Assembly: GCF_000761485.1 (NCBI RefSeq)
Contig: NZ_JPMX01000008.1
Location: 17,902 to 81,901 of the forward strand
Length of the DNA stretch: 64,000 nt
Direction: 5' to 3'
From: Modestobacter caceresii
GTDB taxonomy: Bacteria; Actinomycetota; Actinomycetes; Mycobacteriales; Geodermatophilaceae
Below, piece by piece: positions 38,595-46,672 of the stretch (its first letter is position 1; each line of letters starts with the position of its first letter). Below the pieces are notes generated by a model. It was not told where the DNA came from, did not search any database, and worked only from the letters and a program-made list of their open reading frames with translations. The position numbers and the translations under genes were made by a program.

Positions 38595-39245
38595 TCAGCG
38601 CAGCGGCACCAGCCCCGACTCGTAGGCAGCGATCACGGCCTGCGTGCGGTCCCGGGCGCCCAGCTTGCGCAGCAGGCTGCTGACGTGGGTCTTGACGGTC
38701 TGCAGGCCGAGGAACAGCTCGGTGGCGATCTCACCGTTGCTCAGCCCGTGCGCCATCAGCCGCAGCACGTCCGCCTCTCGATCGGTCAACGCCACCCGCG
38801 CCGCACCTCGGGCCGTGCCCCCGCCCGCGTGCCGCGCAGCGAGGGAGCGGATCGCGGCCGGGAACAGCAGGCTCTCGCCCCGGGCGACGACCCGCACGGC
38901 GTCCACGATCTCGGCCGGCCGCGCGCGCTTGGGGAGGAACCCGTCGGCGCCGGCGTGCAGGGCCGCGACCACGTTCTCGTCGTCGGCGAAGGTGGTCAGC
39001 ACCAGGACGCGCGGAGCGGTGGGATGCCGCCGGCGCAGCGTTCGGGTCGCCTCGATGCCGTCGACCAGCGGCATCCGGATGTCCAGGACGACGACGTCCG
39101 GGCACGACCGCGCCACCGCCGGCCCGACCACGGCTCCGTCCGCGACCTCGCCGACCACCTCGACGTCCTCCTGCGCGTCGAGGATGGCGCGCAGGCCGCT
39201 GCGCACCAGCTCCTCGTCGTCGACCAGCAGCACCCGGATCGTCAT
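38595..39245 (-). CDS. NarL/FixJ-type response regulator
   Basis: The 216-aa protein has a receiver domain (VLLVDDEELVRSGLRA; phosphorylation Asp in VVVLDIRMP, about residue 54; LTTFADDEN; Lys in FLPKRARP) and a LuxR-type helix-turn-helix (LTDREADVLRLMAHGLSNGE, then LFLGLQTVKTHVSSLL). ATG 39245 overlaps the kinase stop by 4 bases, so it is translated with its partner. A divergent ABC exporter begins 130 bases past the kinase start and is a probable target. Confidence 0.95.
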   Translation of the reverse strand: MTIRVLLVDDEELVRSGLRAILDAQEDVEVVGEVADGAVVGPAVARSCPDVVVLDIRMPLVDGIEATRTLRRRHPTAPRVLVLTTFADDENVVAALHAGADGFLPKRARPAEIVDAVRVVARGESLLFPAAIRSLAARHAGGGTARGAARVALTDREADVLRLMAHGLSNGEIATELFLGLQTVKTHVSSLLRKLGARDRTQAVIAAYESGLVPLR

Positions 39246-40417
39246 CCCGGCACCGGCAACCGGACGGCGACCCGCCAGCCTCCGTCGACCCGACCGGCCT
39301 CCGCGGTGCCACCGAGCGCCGCGACCCGGTGTTGCAGGCCGGGCACCCCGCTGCCGGTGCCGGCCGTCGCGGGCAGCGCCGCCGGGACCGGGTTGCGGAC
39401 GTCGACCACCAGTCCCCCGCCGCCCACCTCGACCTGCAGCCGCACCGGCACCGGGCCGGCGTGCCGCAGCGCGTTGGTGAGCGCCTCCTGCACGATCCGG
39501 TACCCCTCCTCCGAGAGCTGCCCCGGCAGGTCGGCCACCCGGCCCGTGACGTGCAGGTCGACCTGCGCCCCGGCGGCCTCGGCCGAGCGCACCAGCCGGT
39601 CGAGGTCGGCCAGCGTGGGCGCCGCGACAGGCGGGCGGGTGGTGTCGCGCAGCAGGCCGAGCACCCGTTCCAGGTCGTCGGCAGCCTGCCGGGCGCAGTC
39701 CTCGATGGCGCGGAGCGCGCCGTCGACGAAGGCAGGGTCACGGCCGGCGACCTCCCGCGCTGCGCCGGCCTGGAGCAGCGTGACCGTCAGCGCGTGCCCG
39801 ATCGAGTCGTGCAGCTCGGCGGCCAGCCGGGTGCGCTCCAGCAGCCGCTCGGTGCGGGCCCGCTGCGCGGCCAGCCGCTCGGCCGCCGAGGGGTGCAGCA
39901 GGTGCCGGGCGGCCGCCGCGAGCAGCGCGCCGAGGGCGGCCAGGGCGTACACCAGCGCGATCACCAGCAGCAGTGCGAGCGGCAGGCCGACCCAGCCCGG
40001 GACGCTCGCCGCGGGCCACCGTGCCGACGGGAGGCCCAGCAGGGACCAGGCGGCGGCCACGGCGACCGCCGCCAGCTGACCGGCCAGCACGCCGAGCTCG
40101 ACCCGCACGACCAGCCAGCCCAGCAGCCGGGCCCGGTCCGACCAGCTGCGCGACGGCTCGACCGTGACGTCGTCGTCGCCGGGCAGTACCAGGGCGCGCG
40201 CCTGGACGCCCTCGCTGCGCCGCACCACCGGGACGGCGGCCAGCAGCGCCAGGAGCGGCAGCGGCGCCAGCGCGAGCCCGGCCAGCGTGGCGGGTGAGGT
40301 GTCCTCCAGGCCCGGCCAGACCATCGCGCAGGCGGCCGCGACCCACAGCCCGACCGCCAGGTGCAGGACGCGCGTCCACGTCGTCCTGCTGGTCACCGGT
40401 CGCAGCACGCTGTGCAC
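39242..40417 (-). CDS. NarL-type sensor histidine kinase (DesK/LiaS-like)
   Basis: The 391-aa kinase has four or five membrane helices over residues 15-180 (two pairs with a short cytoplasmic part), then a HisKA_3 helix, LAAELHDSIGHALTVTLLQAG, with the phospho-acceptor His, and an ATPase domain with VQEALTNALRHAG (N box). There is no large outer domain, so it senses the membrane. GTG 40417 is preferred because membrane helix 1 follows. Together with the response regulator (4-base overlap) and the divergent ABC pair, it resembles envelope-stress systems. Confidence 0.92.
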   Translation of the reverse strand: MHSVLRPVTSRTTWTRVLHLAVGLWVAAACAMVWPGLEDTSPATLAGLALAPLPLLALLAAVPVVRRSEGVQARALVLPGDDDVTVEPSRSWSDRARLLGWLVVRVELGVLAGQLAAVAVAAAWSLLGLPSARWPAASVPGWVGLPLALLLVIALVYALAALGALLAAAARHLLHPSAAERLAAQRARTERLLERTRLAAELHDSIGHALTVTLLQAGAAREVAGRDPAFVDGALRAIEDCARQAADDLERVLGLLRDTTRPPVAAPTLADLDRLVRSAEAAGAQVDLHVTGRVADLPGQLSEEGYRIVQEALTNALRHAGPVPVRLQVEVGGGGLVVDVRNPVPAALPATAGTGSGVPGLQHRVAALGGTAEAGRVDGGWRVAVRLPVPG

Positions 40418-40547
40418 GCGGCCATGATCCCGTCTCCCGGCCGCCCGCGGCCTCCCGCTGGAGAGGGAGCCGGACGGACCGTGCGGTGGAGGTGCCGGGG
40501 CGCCGGGTCGGCCAGCGTGGACGCATGCCGGACGACGGGAGCGGGAC

Positions 40548-41438
40548 GTGATCGAGGTGCGTGGACTGACCAAGCGGTACGGCCCGGTGACCGCGGTGGC
40601 CGGGCTGACCTTCGACGTGCCCCCGGGCGTGGTCACCGCCTTCCTGGGGGCGAACGGGGCCGGGAAGTCGACCACGCTGCGGATGCTGCTCGGGCTGGAC
40701 CGGCCGACCGCCGGCACGGCCCGCATCGACGGTCAGCACTACGCCGAGCTGCGCGACCCGCTGCGGACCGTGGGTTCACTGCTCGACAGCAGCGCACCCC
40801 ACCCCGGCCGCACCGCCCGGGCACACCTGCGCTGGCTCGCCGCGAGCAACCGCGTCCCCGGACACCGGATCGACGAGGTCCTCGACCTGGTCCACCTGAC
40901 CGCCGTCGCCGATCGGCGGGTGCGCGGGTTCTCGTTGGGCATGCGCCAACGGCTCGGCCTGGCCGCGGCCCTGCTCGGGGACCCGTCGGTGCTGCTGCTG
41001 GACGAACCGGTCAACGGCCTGGACGCCGAGGGCATCCGGTGGCTGCGCACCTCGCTGCGGCGGCTGGCCGCCGAGGGCCGCACGGTCGTCGTCTCCAGCC
41101 ACCTGATGAGCGAGGTCGAACAGACCGCCGACCACCTGCTCGTGATCAGCCGCGGCCGGATGCTGGCCGACACCCCGCTGCCCGACTTCCTCGCCGCGCA
41201 CTCCGCCGCCCGGGTGCTGGTGCGCACGCCGCAGGCCCGCCGGCTGGCGGAGCTGCTGACCGCCGGCGGCGCCGCCGCCGCGGTCCAGCCGGACGGCTCG
41301 CTGCACGTCTCCGGCGTCGGTGCGGACGACGTCAGTGCGGTCGCTGCCCGGCACGGGGTGCCGCTGCTGGCGCTGGGCACCGACCACCGGTCGCTGGAGG
41401 ACGCCTTCCTGGCCCTCACCACCGGAGCCGACACGTGA
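40548..41438 (+). CDS. ABC transporter ATP-binding protein
   Basis: The 296-aa protein has Walker A GANGAGKSTTLRMLLG, the Q-loop near LLDSSAPHPGRTA, the signature FSLGMRQRLGLAAAL, and Walker B VLLLDEPVNGLD followed by the H-loop SSHLMSEVE. It belongs to the bacitracin/lantibiotic type (BcrA/CcmA-like), with a C-terminal tail of about 75 residues. The stop codon overlaps the permease GTG by 4 bases. It is divergent from the kinase, giving a typical signal-controlled exporter. Confidence 0.94.
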   Translation: MIEVRGLTKRYGPVTAVAGLTFDVPPGVVTAFLGANGAGKSTTLRMLLGLDRPTAGTARIDGQHYAELRDPLRTVGSLLDSSAPHPGRTARAHLRWLAASNRVPGHRIDEVLDLVHLTAVADRRVRGFSLGMRQRLGLAAALLGDPSVLLLDEPVNGLDAEGIRWLRTSLRRLAAEGRTVVVSSHLMSEVEQTADHLLVISRGRMLADTPLPDFLAAHSAARVLVRTPQARRLAELLTAGGAAAAVQPDGSLHVSGVGADDVSAVAARHGVPLLALGTDHRSLEDAFLALTTGADT

Positions 41439-42172
41439 TCGCCGCCCTGCACGCCGAGTGGGTCAAGGCGACGACGCTGCGGTCCACCTGGCTGTGCCTG
41501 GCCGGCTTCGCCGTGGCCGTCGCCGGCATCAGCGCCGCCGTGGTCGGTGCGATCGGTGACCTCCAGGCCGCCGAGCCCGGGTACGACGCCGGCCTGCTCG
41601 CCTTCTACGGCCTGAACTTCGGGCAGGTGGCCGTCATCGTGCTCGCGGTGCTGCTCACCGCCGGGGAGTACGGCCGGCGGACCGTGCACGACTCGTTGGT
41701 CGCCGTCCCCCGGCGCGGGGTGTTCCTGGCGAGCAAGGTGGCGGTGGGCGCTGCCCTGGTGCTCGCCACCGCTGCGGTCACCGCGCTGGTCACCGTGGTG
41801 GTCACCCAGGCCCTGCTCGGGCCGGCCGGGGTCACCCTGTCCGAGCTCGCCCGGCCGACCGTGGCGGCAGCGCTGTACCCGACGCTGCTGGCCGTGGTCT
41901 GCATGGGCGTGGCGATGATGATGCGCGACCAGACCATCGCCCTCGGGCTGGTGATCCCGTTCTTCTTCCTGGTCTCGCCGCTGCTCGAGCTGGTGCCGGT
42001 GCTGCAGCGCGTCGCGGTCTGGCTGCCCGACCGCGCCGGCCAGGTCGCCCTCCGGCTGCACGCCCGCCCGATCGACGCCTTCGGACCGGTCACCGGGCTC
42101 GCCGTGCTGACCCTGTGGGCCGCGGTCGCGGTACTCGGCGCCTGGTGGGCACTGCGCCGCCGGGACGCCTAG
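41435..42172 (+). CDS. ABC-2-type transporter permease
   Basis: The 245-aa protein has six hydrophobic segments (about 17-38, 58-80, 100-125, 135-160, 165-188, 217-240) and begins MIAALHAEWVKATTLRSTW, the common start of ABC-2 permeases beside BcrA-type ATPases. The sequence EYGRRTVHDSLVAVPRRG after helix 2 is the coupling segment. The start is fixed by the GTGA overlap. With the ATPase it forms a half-transporter pair; the exported compound is unknown. Confidence 0.92.
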   Translation: MIAALHAEWVKATTLRSTWLCLAGFAVAVAGISAAVVGAIGDLQAAEPGYDAGLLAFYGLNFGQVAVIVLAVLLTAGEYGRRTVHDSLVAVPRRGVFLASKVAVGAALVLATAAVTALVTVVVTQALLGPAGVTLSELARPTVAAALYPTLLAVVCMGVAMMMRDQTIALGLVIPFFFLVSPLLELVPVLQRVAVWLPDRAGQVALRLHARPIDAFGPVTGLAVLTLWAAVAVLGAWWALRRRDA

Positions 42173-42309
42173 CTGTCCTGCTCGGCGAGGTCGGCACGGA
42201 ACGGCGGGTGCCGGATCGACAGCCCGTCCGACCTGAGGATGGGGAGTGTTCGCCGATCTCCCTCCGTGGGCTGATCCGCGGGTGACCTGCTGCGTGTCAG
42301 GGTCAGCCG

Positions 42310-43065
42310 GTGAGCACTCCCGTTCCCGCTGCCGCCGCCTCATCCGAGGCTCCGCAGGCCATCCCCGACCGTCCGCTCGACGTCGCCCATGGCGGTGTCG
42401 ACGGTGGCGGTTCCCACCTCGCGCCCCGTGAGGAGCGGCGACCTGGGCTGGGTGCTCCGGTGGCGCTCGGCGTGGCCGTGCTGATCGGCCTGGCATGGGG
42501 AGCGGCGACGTCCGGCCTGCAGACGGTCCTGCCCTCGCCCTTCTCCGGGCTCGCCAACGCAGTCAGTCCCTGGGTCGCCCCCGCCTTCGTTGTCGGTGCG
42601 CTGACCAGGCGGTCGTGGGTCGCTGCCGTCGCCGGGGTGCTCGTCTGCCTCGGCGAGGTCGGCGGGTACTACCTCACGTCCATGGCGCGTGACTTCGACG
42701 TCAACCCGGCCATGGTCGTGTTGTGGGTGGCCACCGGCCTGGTCGGCGGTCCGGTGTTCGGCGCGGCGGGGTGGTGCTGGCGTCGGGTGCGGTCGCTGCA
42801 CTGGACGGGGCTGAGCGCGGCGCTCATGGGCGGGGTGTTCCTCTCCGAAGGCGCCATCGGCTACGGGGTCTACCTGCACTACGCCGGTGACGCCGTCGTC
42901 TTCTGCACCCTCGGGGCTCTGCTCGTGGTGGCCCTGGGAGCCGCTGCGCCGGCGGCACGAGAGATCCGAGCGCCTGGTCGGGGCATCGGCACCGCCATGG
43001 CCTGGCTGCTGCTCGTCCTCCCGCTGGGTGCCGCCGGGCAGGCGCTGCTGCGAGTCGTCGCCTGA
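42310..43065 (+). CDS. DUF6518-like polytopic membrane protein
   Basis: The 251-aa protein has a hydrophilic start (to about residue 45) and five or six helices: LGVAVLIGLAWGAA, WVAPAFVVGALTRRSWVAAV, VGGYYLTSM, VVLWVATGLVGGPVFG, GVFLSEGAIGYGVYL and TAMAWLLLVLPLGAAGQ. The order resembles DUF6518, a membrane family of unknown function; I am not certain of the assignment. Codon use is slightly less GC-biased than its neighbours. GTG 42310 is the first start before the conserved part. It does not overlap the ABC genes and may be independent. Confidence 0.6.
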   Translation: MSTPVPAAAASSEAPQAIPDRPLDVAHGGVDGGGSHLAPREERRPGLGAPVALGVAVLIGLAWGAATSGLQTVLPSPFSGLANAVSPWVAPAFVVGALTRRSWVAAVAGVLVCLGEVGGYYLTSMARDFDVNPAMVVLWVATGLVGGPVFGAAGWCWRRVRSLHWTGLSAALMGGVFLSEGAIGYGVYLHYAGDAVVFCTLGALLVVALGAAAPAAREIRAPGRGIGTAMAWLLLVLPLGAAGQALLRVVA

Positions 43066-43117
43066 GCCGTGCCCGGCGCGCACCCGCATGTCCCGATGCG
43101 CGCTTGGGGAGGATGCG

Positions 43118-43777
43118 CTACGCGCGGCGGCGGACGTCCTCCAGGTAGCGGAGCACCGCGGTCACCCGGCGGTCGGCGCGGTCGTCGGGGGGCAGGTCGA
43201 GCTTGGCGAAGATGCTGCGGATGTGCTTGTGCACCGCGCCGTCGGTGACCACCAGCCGCTCCCCGATCGCGGTGTTGCCCAGTCCCTCGGCCATCAACGC
43301 CAGCACCTCCCGCTCCCGCGGGCTGAGCCGCTCCAGCCGGGTGTCGGTGCGGGTGCGGGCGAACAGCTGGGCGACCACCTCCGGGTCGATCGCCGTGCCG
43401 CCGGCGGCCACCCGGTGCAGGGCACCCAGGAACTCCTCCACCCGGCCGACCCGCTCCTTGAGCAGGTAGCCCAGCCGGGCGGCGCCGCCGGCGAGCAGGT
43501 CGGTGGCGAACGCCTGCTCCACGTGCGCCGAGAGCACCAGGACGGCGAGGTCCGGCCGGCGGCGGCGCGCCTCGACGGCGGCCACGATCCCCTCGTCGGT
43601 GTGCGTCGGGGGCATCCGGACGTCGACGATCGCGACGTCGGGCCGGTGCTCGTCCAGCGCGGTGAGGAACTCCGCCGGGCCGCCAGCGGTCGCCACCACG
43701 TCCAGCGACTCGGCACGCAGCAGGAGGGCCAGGCCCTCGCGCAGCAGCGCGTCGTCCTCGGCGATCACGATCCGCAC
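43118..43777 (-). CDS. NarL/FixJ-type response regulator
   Basis: The 219-aa protein begins VRIVIAEDDALLREGLALLL and has the phospho-acceptor Asp in VAIVDVRMPP, the Lys in YLLKERVG, and a LuxR-type DNA-binding end (LSPREREVLALMAEGLGNTA, ERLVVTDGAVHKHIRSIF). GTG 43777 overlaps the kinase stop by 13 bases, so translation is coupled. The proline after the Asp, as in THTDEG, fits the group found with membrane kinases of this type. Targets are not obvious: the neighbours are a membrane protein and hemerythrin. Confidence 0.94.
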   Translation of the reverse strand: MRIVIAEDDALLREGLALLLRAESLDVVATAGGPAEFLTALDEHRPDVAIVDVRMPPTHTDEGIVAAVEARRRRPDLAVLVLSAHVEQAFATDLLAGGAARLGYLLKERVGRVEEFLGALHRVAAGGTAIDPEVVAQLFARTRTDTRLERLSPREREVLALMAEGLGNTAIGERLVVTDGAVHKHIRSIFAKLDLPPDDRADRRVTAVLRYLEDVRRRA

Positions 43778-45027
43778 GGCAGCTCCACGGTGAGGGTGGT
43801 CGGCCCGCCGGGCGGGCTGGTCAGGGTGAGGGTGCCGTCGTGCGCCTCGACGCGGCGGCGGATGCCGACCAGCCCAGAGCCGGCCCCCTCGACGGCGCCA
43901 CCGGCGCCGTCGTCGGTGACGCGGACGCACAGCCGCTGCTCGCGCAGCCGCACCTCGACGGCGGCCCGGCCGGCCCTGCTGTGCCTGGACACGTTGGTCA
44001 GCGCCTCGGCGACGGCGAAGTAGGCGGTGGCCTCGACGGAGGCCGCGCAGCGGACCGGCACGTCGACGTCCACCTGGCACGGCACGGCGGAGGTCGCGGC
44101 CAGCCCGGTGAGCGCGCCGGCCAGACCGCGGTCCTCCAGCACCGGCGGCAGGATGCCGCGGGCCACGGACCGCAACTCGGCCAGCGCCTGCTCGGCGGCG
44201 TCCTGCGCCCGCTCCAGGATCTCCTCGGCGGCCGCCGGGTCCCGGAGCACGGCCCGCCGCGCGGCGCCGAGCAGCACGGTGACGCCGACCAGCCGGTTCT
44301 GCGTGCCGTCGTGCAGCGAGCGCTCGATCCGGCGCAGCTCGGTGGCGTGCGCGTCGAGGGCGGCGGCGCGGGTGGCGGTCAGCTGCGCGACCCGCAGCGA
44401 GAGGTCGGCGCCGGCGTCCGCGGCGAGCAGCCGGCGTCCGCGCCGGGCGAGCAGCTCGGCGATCGGCGGGGTGAGGACGACGGTGAGCAGCGCCCAGCCG
44501 ACGCCGATCGCCACCACCGGGCCGACGCCGGCCCAGTCCTCCACGACCCAGAAGGTGAGCGCGTCGGTGGCCTGGTCGTCGGGGAGCAGCTGCCACCACA
44601 GCGGGAAGGTGAGCTCGCGGACGGCGTAGATCGGCAGCAGCATCCCGACCGCCGACAGCAGCAGACCGGCCGTCGCGTGGCCGACGAGCCAGCGGACCTC
44701 GCGCCGGGTGGCCGGGTCGGCGGCCGCGTCTCGGAGGCGTTGCGGCGGTGGCGGCGGGCCGACGACCTCCGGGCCCCAGCGACCGAGCCGGGCCCGTTCC
44801 CGCTCGGCGACGGCGTGCGCGCCGCGCAGCCCGGCGGGCAGCGCGAGCAGCCCGACCCCGACCACGCTGGTGACCACGGCGACCAGCAGGAACAGCAACA
44901 CGCCCAGGGCCAGGACGGCGGTGCCCAGCGCACCAGGCAACTGCTCCAGCGGGCCGAGGCTGCGTCCGGCGTAGCGCGCCAGGGGGCCCCGCGCGGCGCC
45001 CGCGCGCTGCTCCCCCGTCGTCCCCAC
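43765..45027 (-). CDS. NarL-type sensor histidine kinase with large membrane domain
   Basis: The 420-aa kinase has a PspC-like/sensor N-terminus with helices around 38-65, 120-140 and 165-190, then an acceptor helix ERSLHDGTQNRLVGVTVLLGA with the His in SLHDG, ARGILPPVLEDRGLAGALTG, and the ATPase motifs EALTNVSRHS and GGAVEGAGSGLVGIRRR. DegS/LiaS-like SLHDGTQ kinases usually monitor envelope stress. A perfect palindrome (45081-45096) lies just upstream of the start. It overlaps the response regulator. Confidence 0.92.
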   Translation of the reverse strand: MGTTGEQRAGAARGPLARYAGRSLGPLEQLPGALGTAVLALGVLLFLLVAVVTSVVGVGLLALPAGLRGAHAVAERERARLGRWGPEVVGPPPPPQRLRDAAADPATRREVRWLVGHATAGLLLSAVGMLLPIYAVRELTFPLWWQLLPDDQATDALTFWVVEDWAGVGPVVAIGVGWALLTVVLTPPIAELLARRGRRLLAADAGADLSLRVAQLTATRAAALDAHATELRRIERSLHDGTQNRLVGVTVLLGAARRAVLRDPAAAEEILERAQDAAEQALAELRSVARGILPPVLEDRGLAGALTGLAATSAVPCQVDVDVPVRCAASVEATAYFAVAEALTNVSRHSRAGRAAVEVRLREQRLCVRVTDDGAGGAVEGAGSGLVGIRRRVEAHDGTLTLTSPPGGPTTLTVELPCGS

Positions 45028-45080
45028 GGCTGCAGACGGTAGGGCCCGGCACCGGCCGGGGACAGCGAACCGGCCCAGGA

Positions 45081-45096
45081 GTACAGCCTGCTGTAC
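45081..45096. promoter_or_regulatory. 16-bp palindrome upstream of the two-component genes
   Basis: GTACAGC-CT-GCTGTAC has perfect 7-bp arms with only a 2-base centre, so it fits a dimer-binding site better than an RNA hairpin. It lies 54 bp upstream of the kinase start and 11 bp past the hemerythrin stop; it could serve the response regulator's own control. Confidence 0.5.
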
Positions 45097-45106
45097 CCCG
45101 GGCGGG

Positions 45107-45589
45107 TCAGACGAGCTTCAACGTCATCCGCTTGAGCCGCACGATCAGCCGCATCGCGCCCGACCGGCCGAGTTCGTCCTGCCGTTCCTGCAGCTGGCGA
45201 CCGAGCTCCTCCAGCCGCTCCTCGCCGAGGGCGTGCGCCTGGGGGAACATCCGCTGCTCCTCCTCGAAGGTGTGGTGGCGCAGCGTCGACTCGAGCATGC
45301 GCACCTCGGTGACGAACTCCGGGTCGTCCAGGGACGTGCGCATGACGGTGGCGAGCTGGTCGTCGATCTGGCGGTGCTCGGCGTGGGCCACCGAGAGCAG
45401 CGGGGAGACGTCCCGGACGGCGGGGTAGAACAGCTCGTCCTCGATCTGGGTGTGCACCTCCAGCTCGCGCAGCAGGTCGTCGCGCAGCCGCCGGCGATCC
45501 GCGACCTGGCCGTCGGTCGTCTCCGCCAGCTGCCGCAGCAGTCCTCGCAGCACGTCGTGGTGGGCGATCAGCACCTCGTCGGCCTTCAT
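45107..45589 (-). CDS. hemerythrin-domain protein
   Basis: The 160-aa protein is a four-helix hemerythrin: the iron ligands appear in LIAHHDVLRGLL (His), VHTQIEDELFYPAV (His and Glu), SVAHAEHRQIDDQL (His) and LRHHTFEEEQRMFPQA (His, Glu). It probably binds O2 or NO, or stores iron, in the cytoplasm. ATG 45589 overlaps the Rieske gene's stop by 4 bases (ATGA), and GGAGG precedes it, so the two are translated together. Confidence 0.93.
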   Translation of the reverse strand: MKADEVLIAHHDVLRGLLRQLAETTDGQVADRRRLRDDLLRELEVHTQIEDELFYPAVRDVSPLLSVAHAEHRQIDDQLATVMRTSLDDPEFVTEVRMLESTLRHHTFEEEQRMFPQAHALGEERLEELGRQLQERQDELGRSGAMRLIVRLKRMTLKLV

Positions 45590-46524
45590 CGGGACGCCTC
45601 CTCGACGGTCGTCGTCGCAGTGGAGCCGCGCCAGTGCGCCCGGCGCCGTACCTCGACCTGGCCTCCGCGCACCCGGGTCTCGAAGCACGGCAGCGGCGCG
45701 GTCGACGGGCCCTGCGCCGGCTCGCCGGTGGCCAGGTCGAAGCGGGACCCGTGCCACGGGCAGACCAGTTCACCGCGGTGCAGCCAGCCCTCCCCGAGCG
45801 GGGCCCCCTGGTGCGGGCAGGTGCCGCCCACGGCGTGGACCTCGCCGTCCTGGGCGACCAGCACCACCGGCACGCCGTCCACGTCCGCCCCGACCGGTGT
45901 GCCGTCGACGAGGTCGGCCTGCGCGAGCACGGGCGTGAACCGGCGCGGCTCGGGGCTGCGCTGGGCGTGGTCGGTGCCGAGCCCGTGGCGGTAGGACAGC
46001 GCTCCGCCCAGCCAGCTGCTCGCCAGCGTGAGCGTGAGGCCGGCGGCCGCGGTGACCCGGGCCCGCACCGCCCGGCCCCGTCCCCGGTCGGCGAAGGACC
46101 ACACGTAGAGCGCGAGGGCGGTGCTGTTCAGGCCCGCGTGCACCAGGCCGACCCGCCGGGCGCCGTCGTGGGCGTGCTGCCAGTCGGTGAACCCGGTCGC
46201 CGCGGAGGCCACCGCACCGGCCACGCCGACGCCGACCACGGTCCGGGCGGCCGGCCCGGCCCCCGGTCCCCCGCGGCCGGTGGCGTCGAGGCCGTCGAGC
46301 ACCGACGCCGCGGTCCAGGCGCCGACCGGCACGGTGACCAGGGCGGGGTGCAGCGGGTGGCCGAGCCAGACGCCGTGCAGCAGGTCCTGGAGCGGCCGGG
46401 CGTACCGGCCGGTGAGCAGGTACGTCAGCGCGACGCCGTGTTCGACCTGGTAGCCCGGGGCGTCCAGCACCTGCCAGCGCTCGACCGCCCCCAGGGCGCG
46501 TTCCAGCCGACTCCGCACGCTCAC
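45586..46524 (-). CDS. DUF2231-Rieske [2Fe-2S] fusion protein
   Basis: The 312-aa protein has an N-terminal DUF2231 membrane part with about four helices (LHGVWLGHPLHPALVTVPVGA, then GFTDWQHAHDGARRVGLVHAG), and a C-terminal Rieske domain with CPHQGAPL and CPWHGSRFD (Cys 236, His 238, Cys 255, His 258). The Rieske cluster would face the cytoplasm or outside depending on topology, and could pass electrons to a quinone or haem. Its stop overlaps the hemerythrin ATG. DUF2231 domains are often linked with cytochrome or redox proteins. Confidence 0.9.
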   Translation of the reverse strand: MSVRSRLERALGAVERWQVLDAPGYQVEHGVALTYLLTGRYARPLQDLLHGVWLGHPLHPALVTVPVGAWTAASVLDGLDATGRGGPGAGPAARTVVGVGVAGAVASAATGFTDWQHAHDGARRVGLVHAGLNSTALALYVWSFADRGRGRAVRARVTAAAGLTLTLASSWLGGALSYRHGLGTDHAQRSPEPRRFTPVLAQADLVDGTPVGADVDGVPVVLVAQDGEVHAVGGTCPHQGAPLGEGWLHRGELVCPWHGSRFDLATGEPAQGPSTAPLPCFETRVRGGQVEVRRRAHWRGSTATTTVEEASR

Positions 46525-46672
46525 TGGGGCACGTCCCGTCCAGTCACGTTCCCCGGGTGCCCGATGCCCGGCGGCCGAAACGACGGGCCGAGGTCGCCGC
46601 CGGGTCCCGGTGACCGGTCGCCTCGCACGCGACGTGGAGGATCGGGGCCGTTCGCGTCCTCAGGAGGAACAG

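Noticed and set aside
42172..42246. Minus-strand fragment LSIRHPPFRADLAEQDS reaching a stop next to the ABC permease stop
   Set aside because: It looks like the end of a protein, but no start or longer conserved part is found upstream; it is too short to support a gene or a remnant.
46525..46672. Possible SAM or cobalamin riboswitch before the MetE-like gene
   Set aside because: Only 148 bases are available, and I see neither the SAM-riboswitch core nor the B12 box; the region is plain GC-rich sequence.
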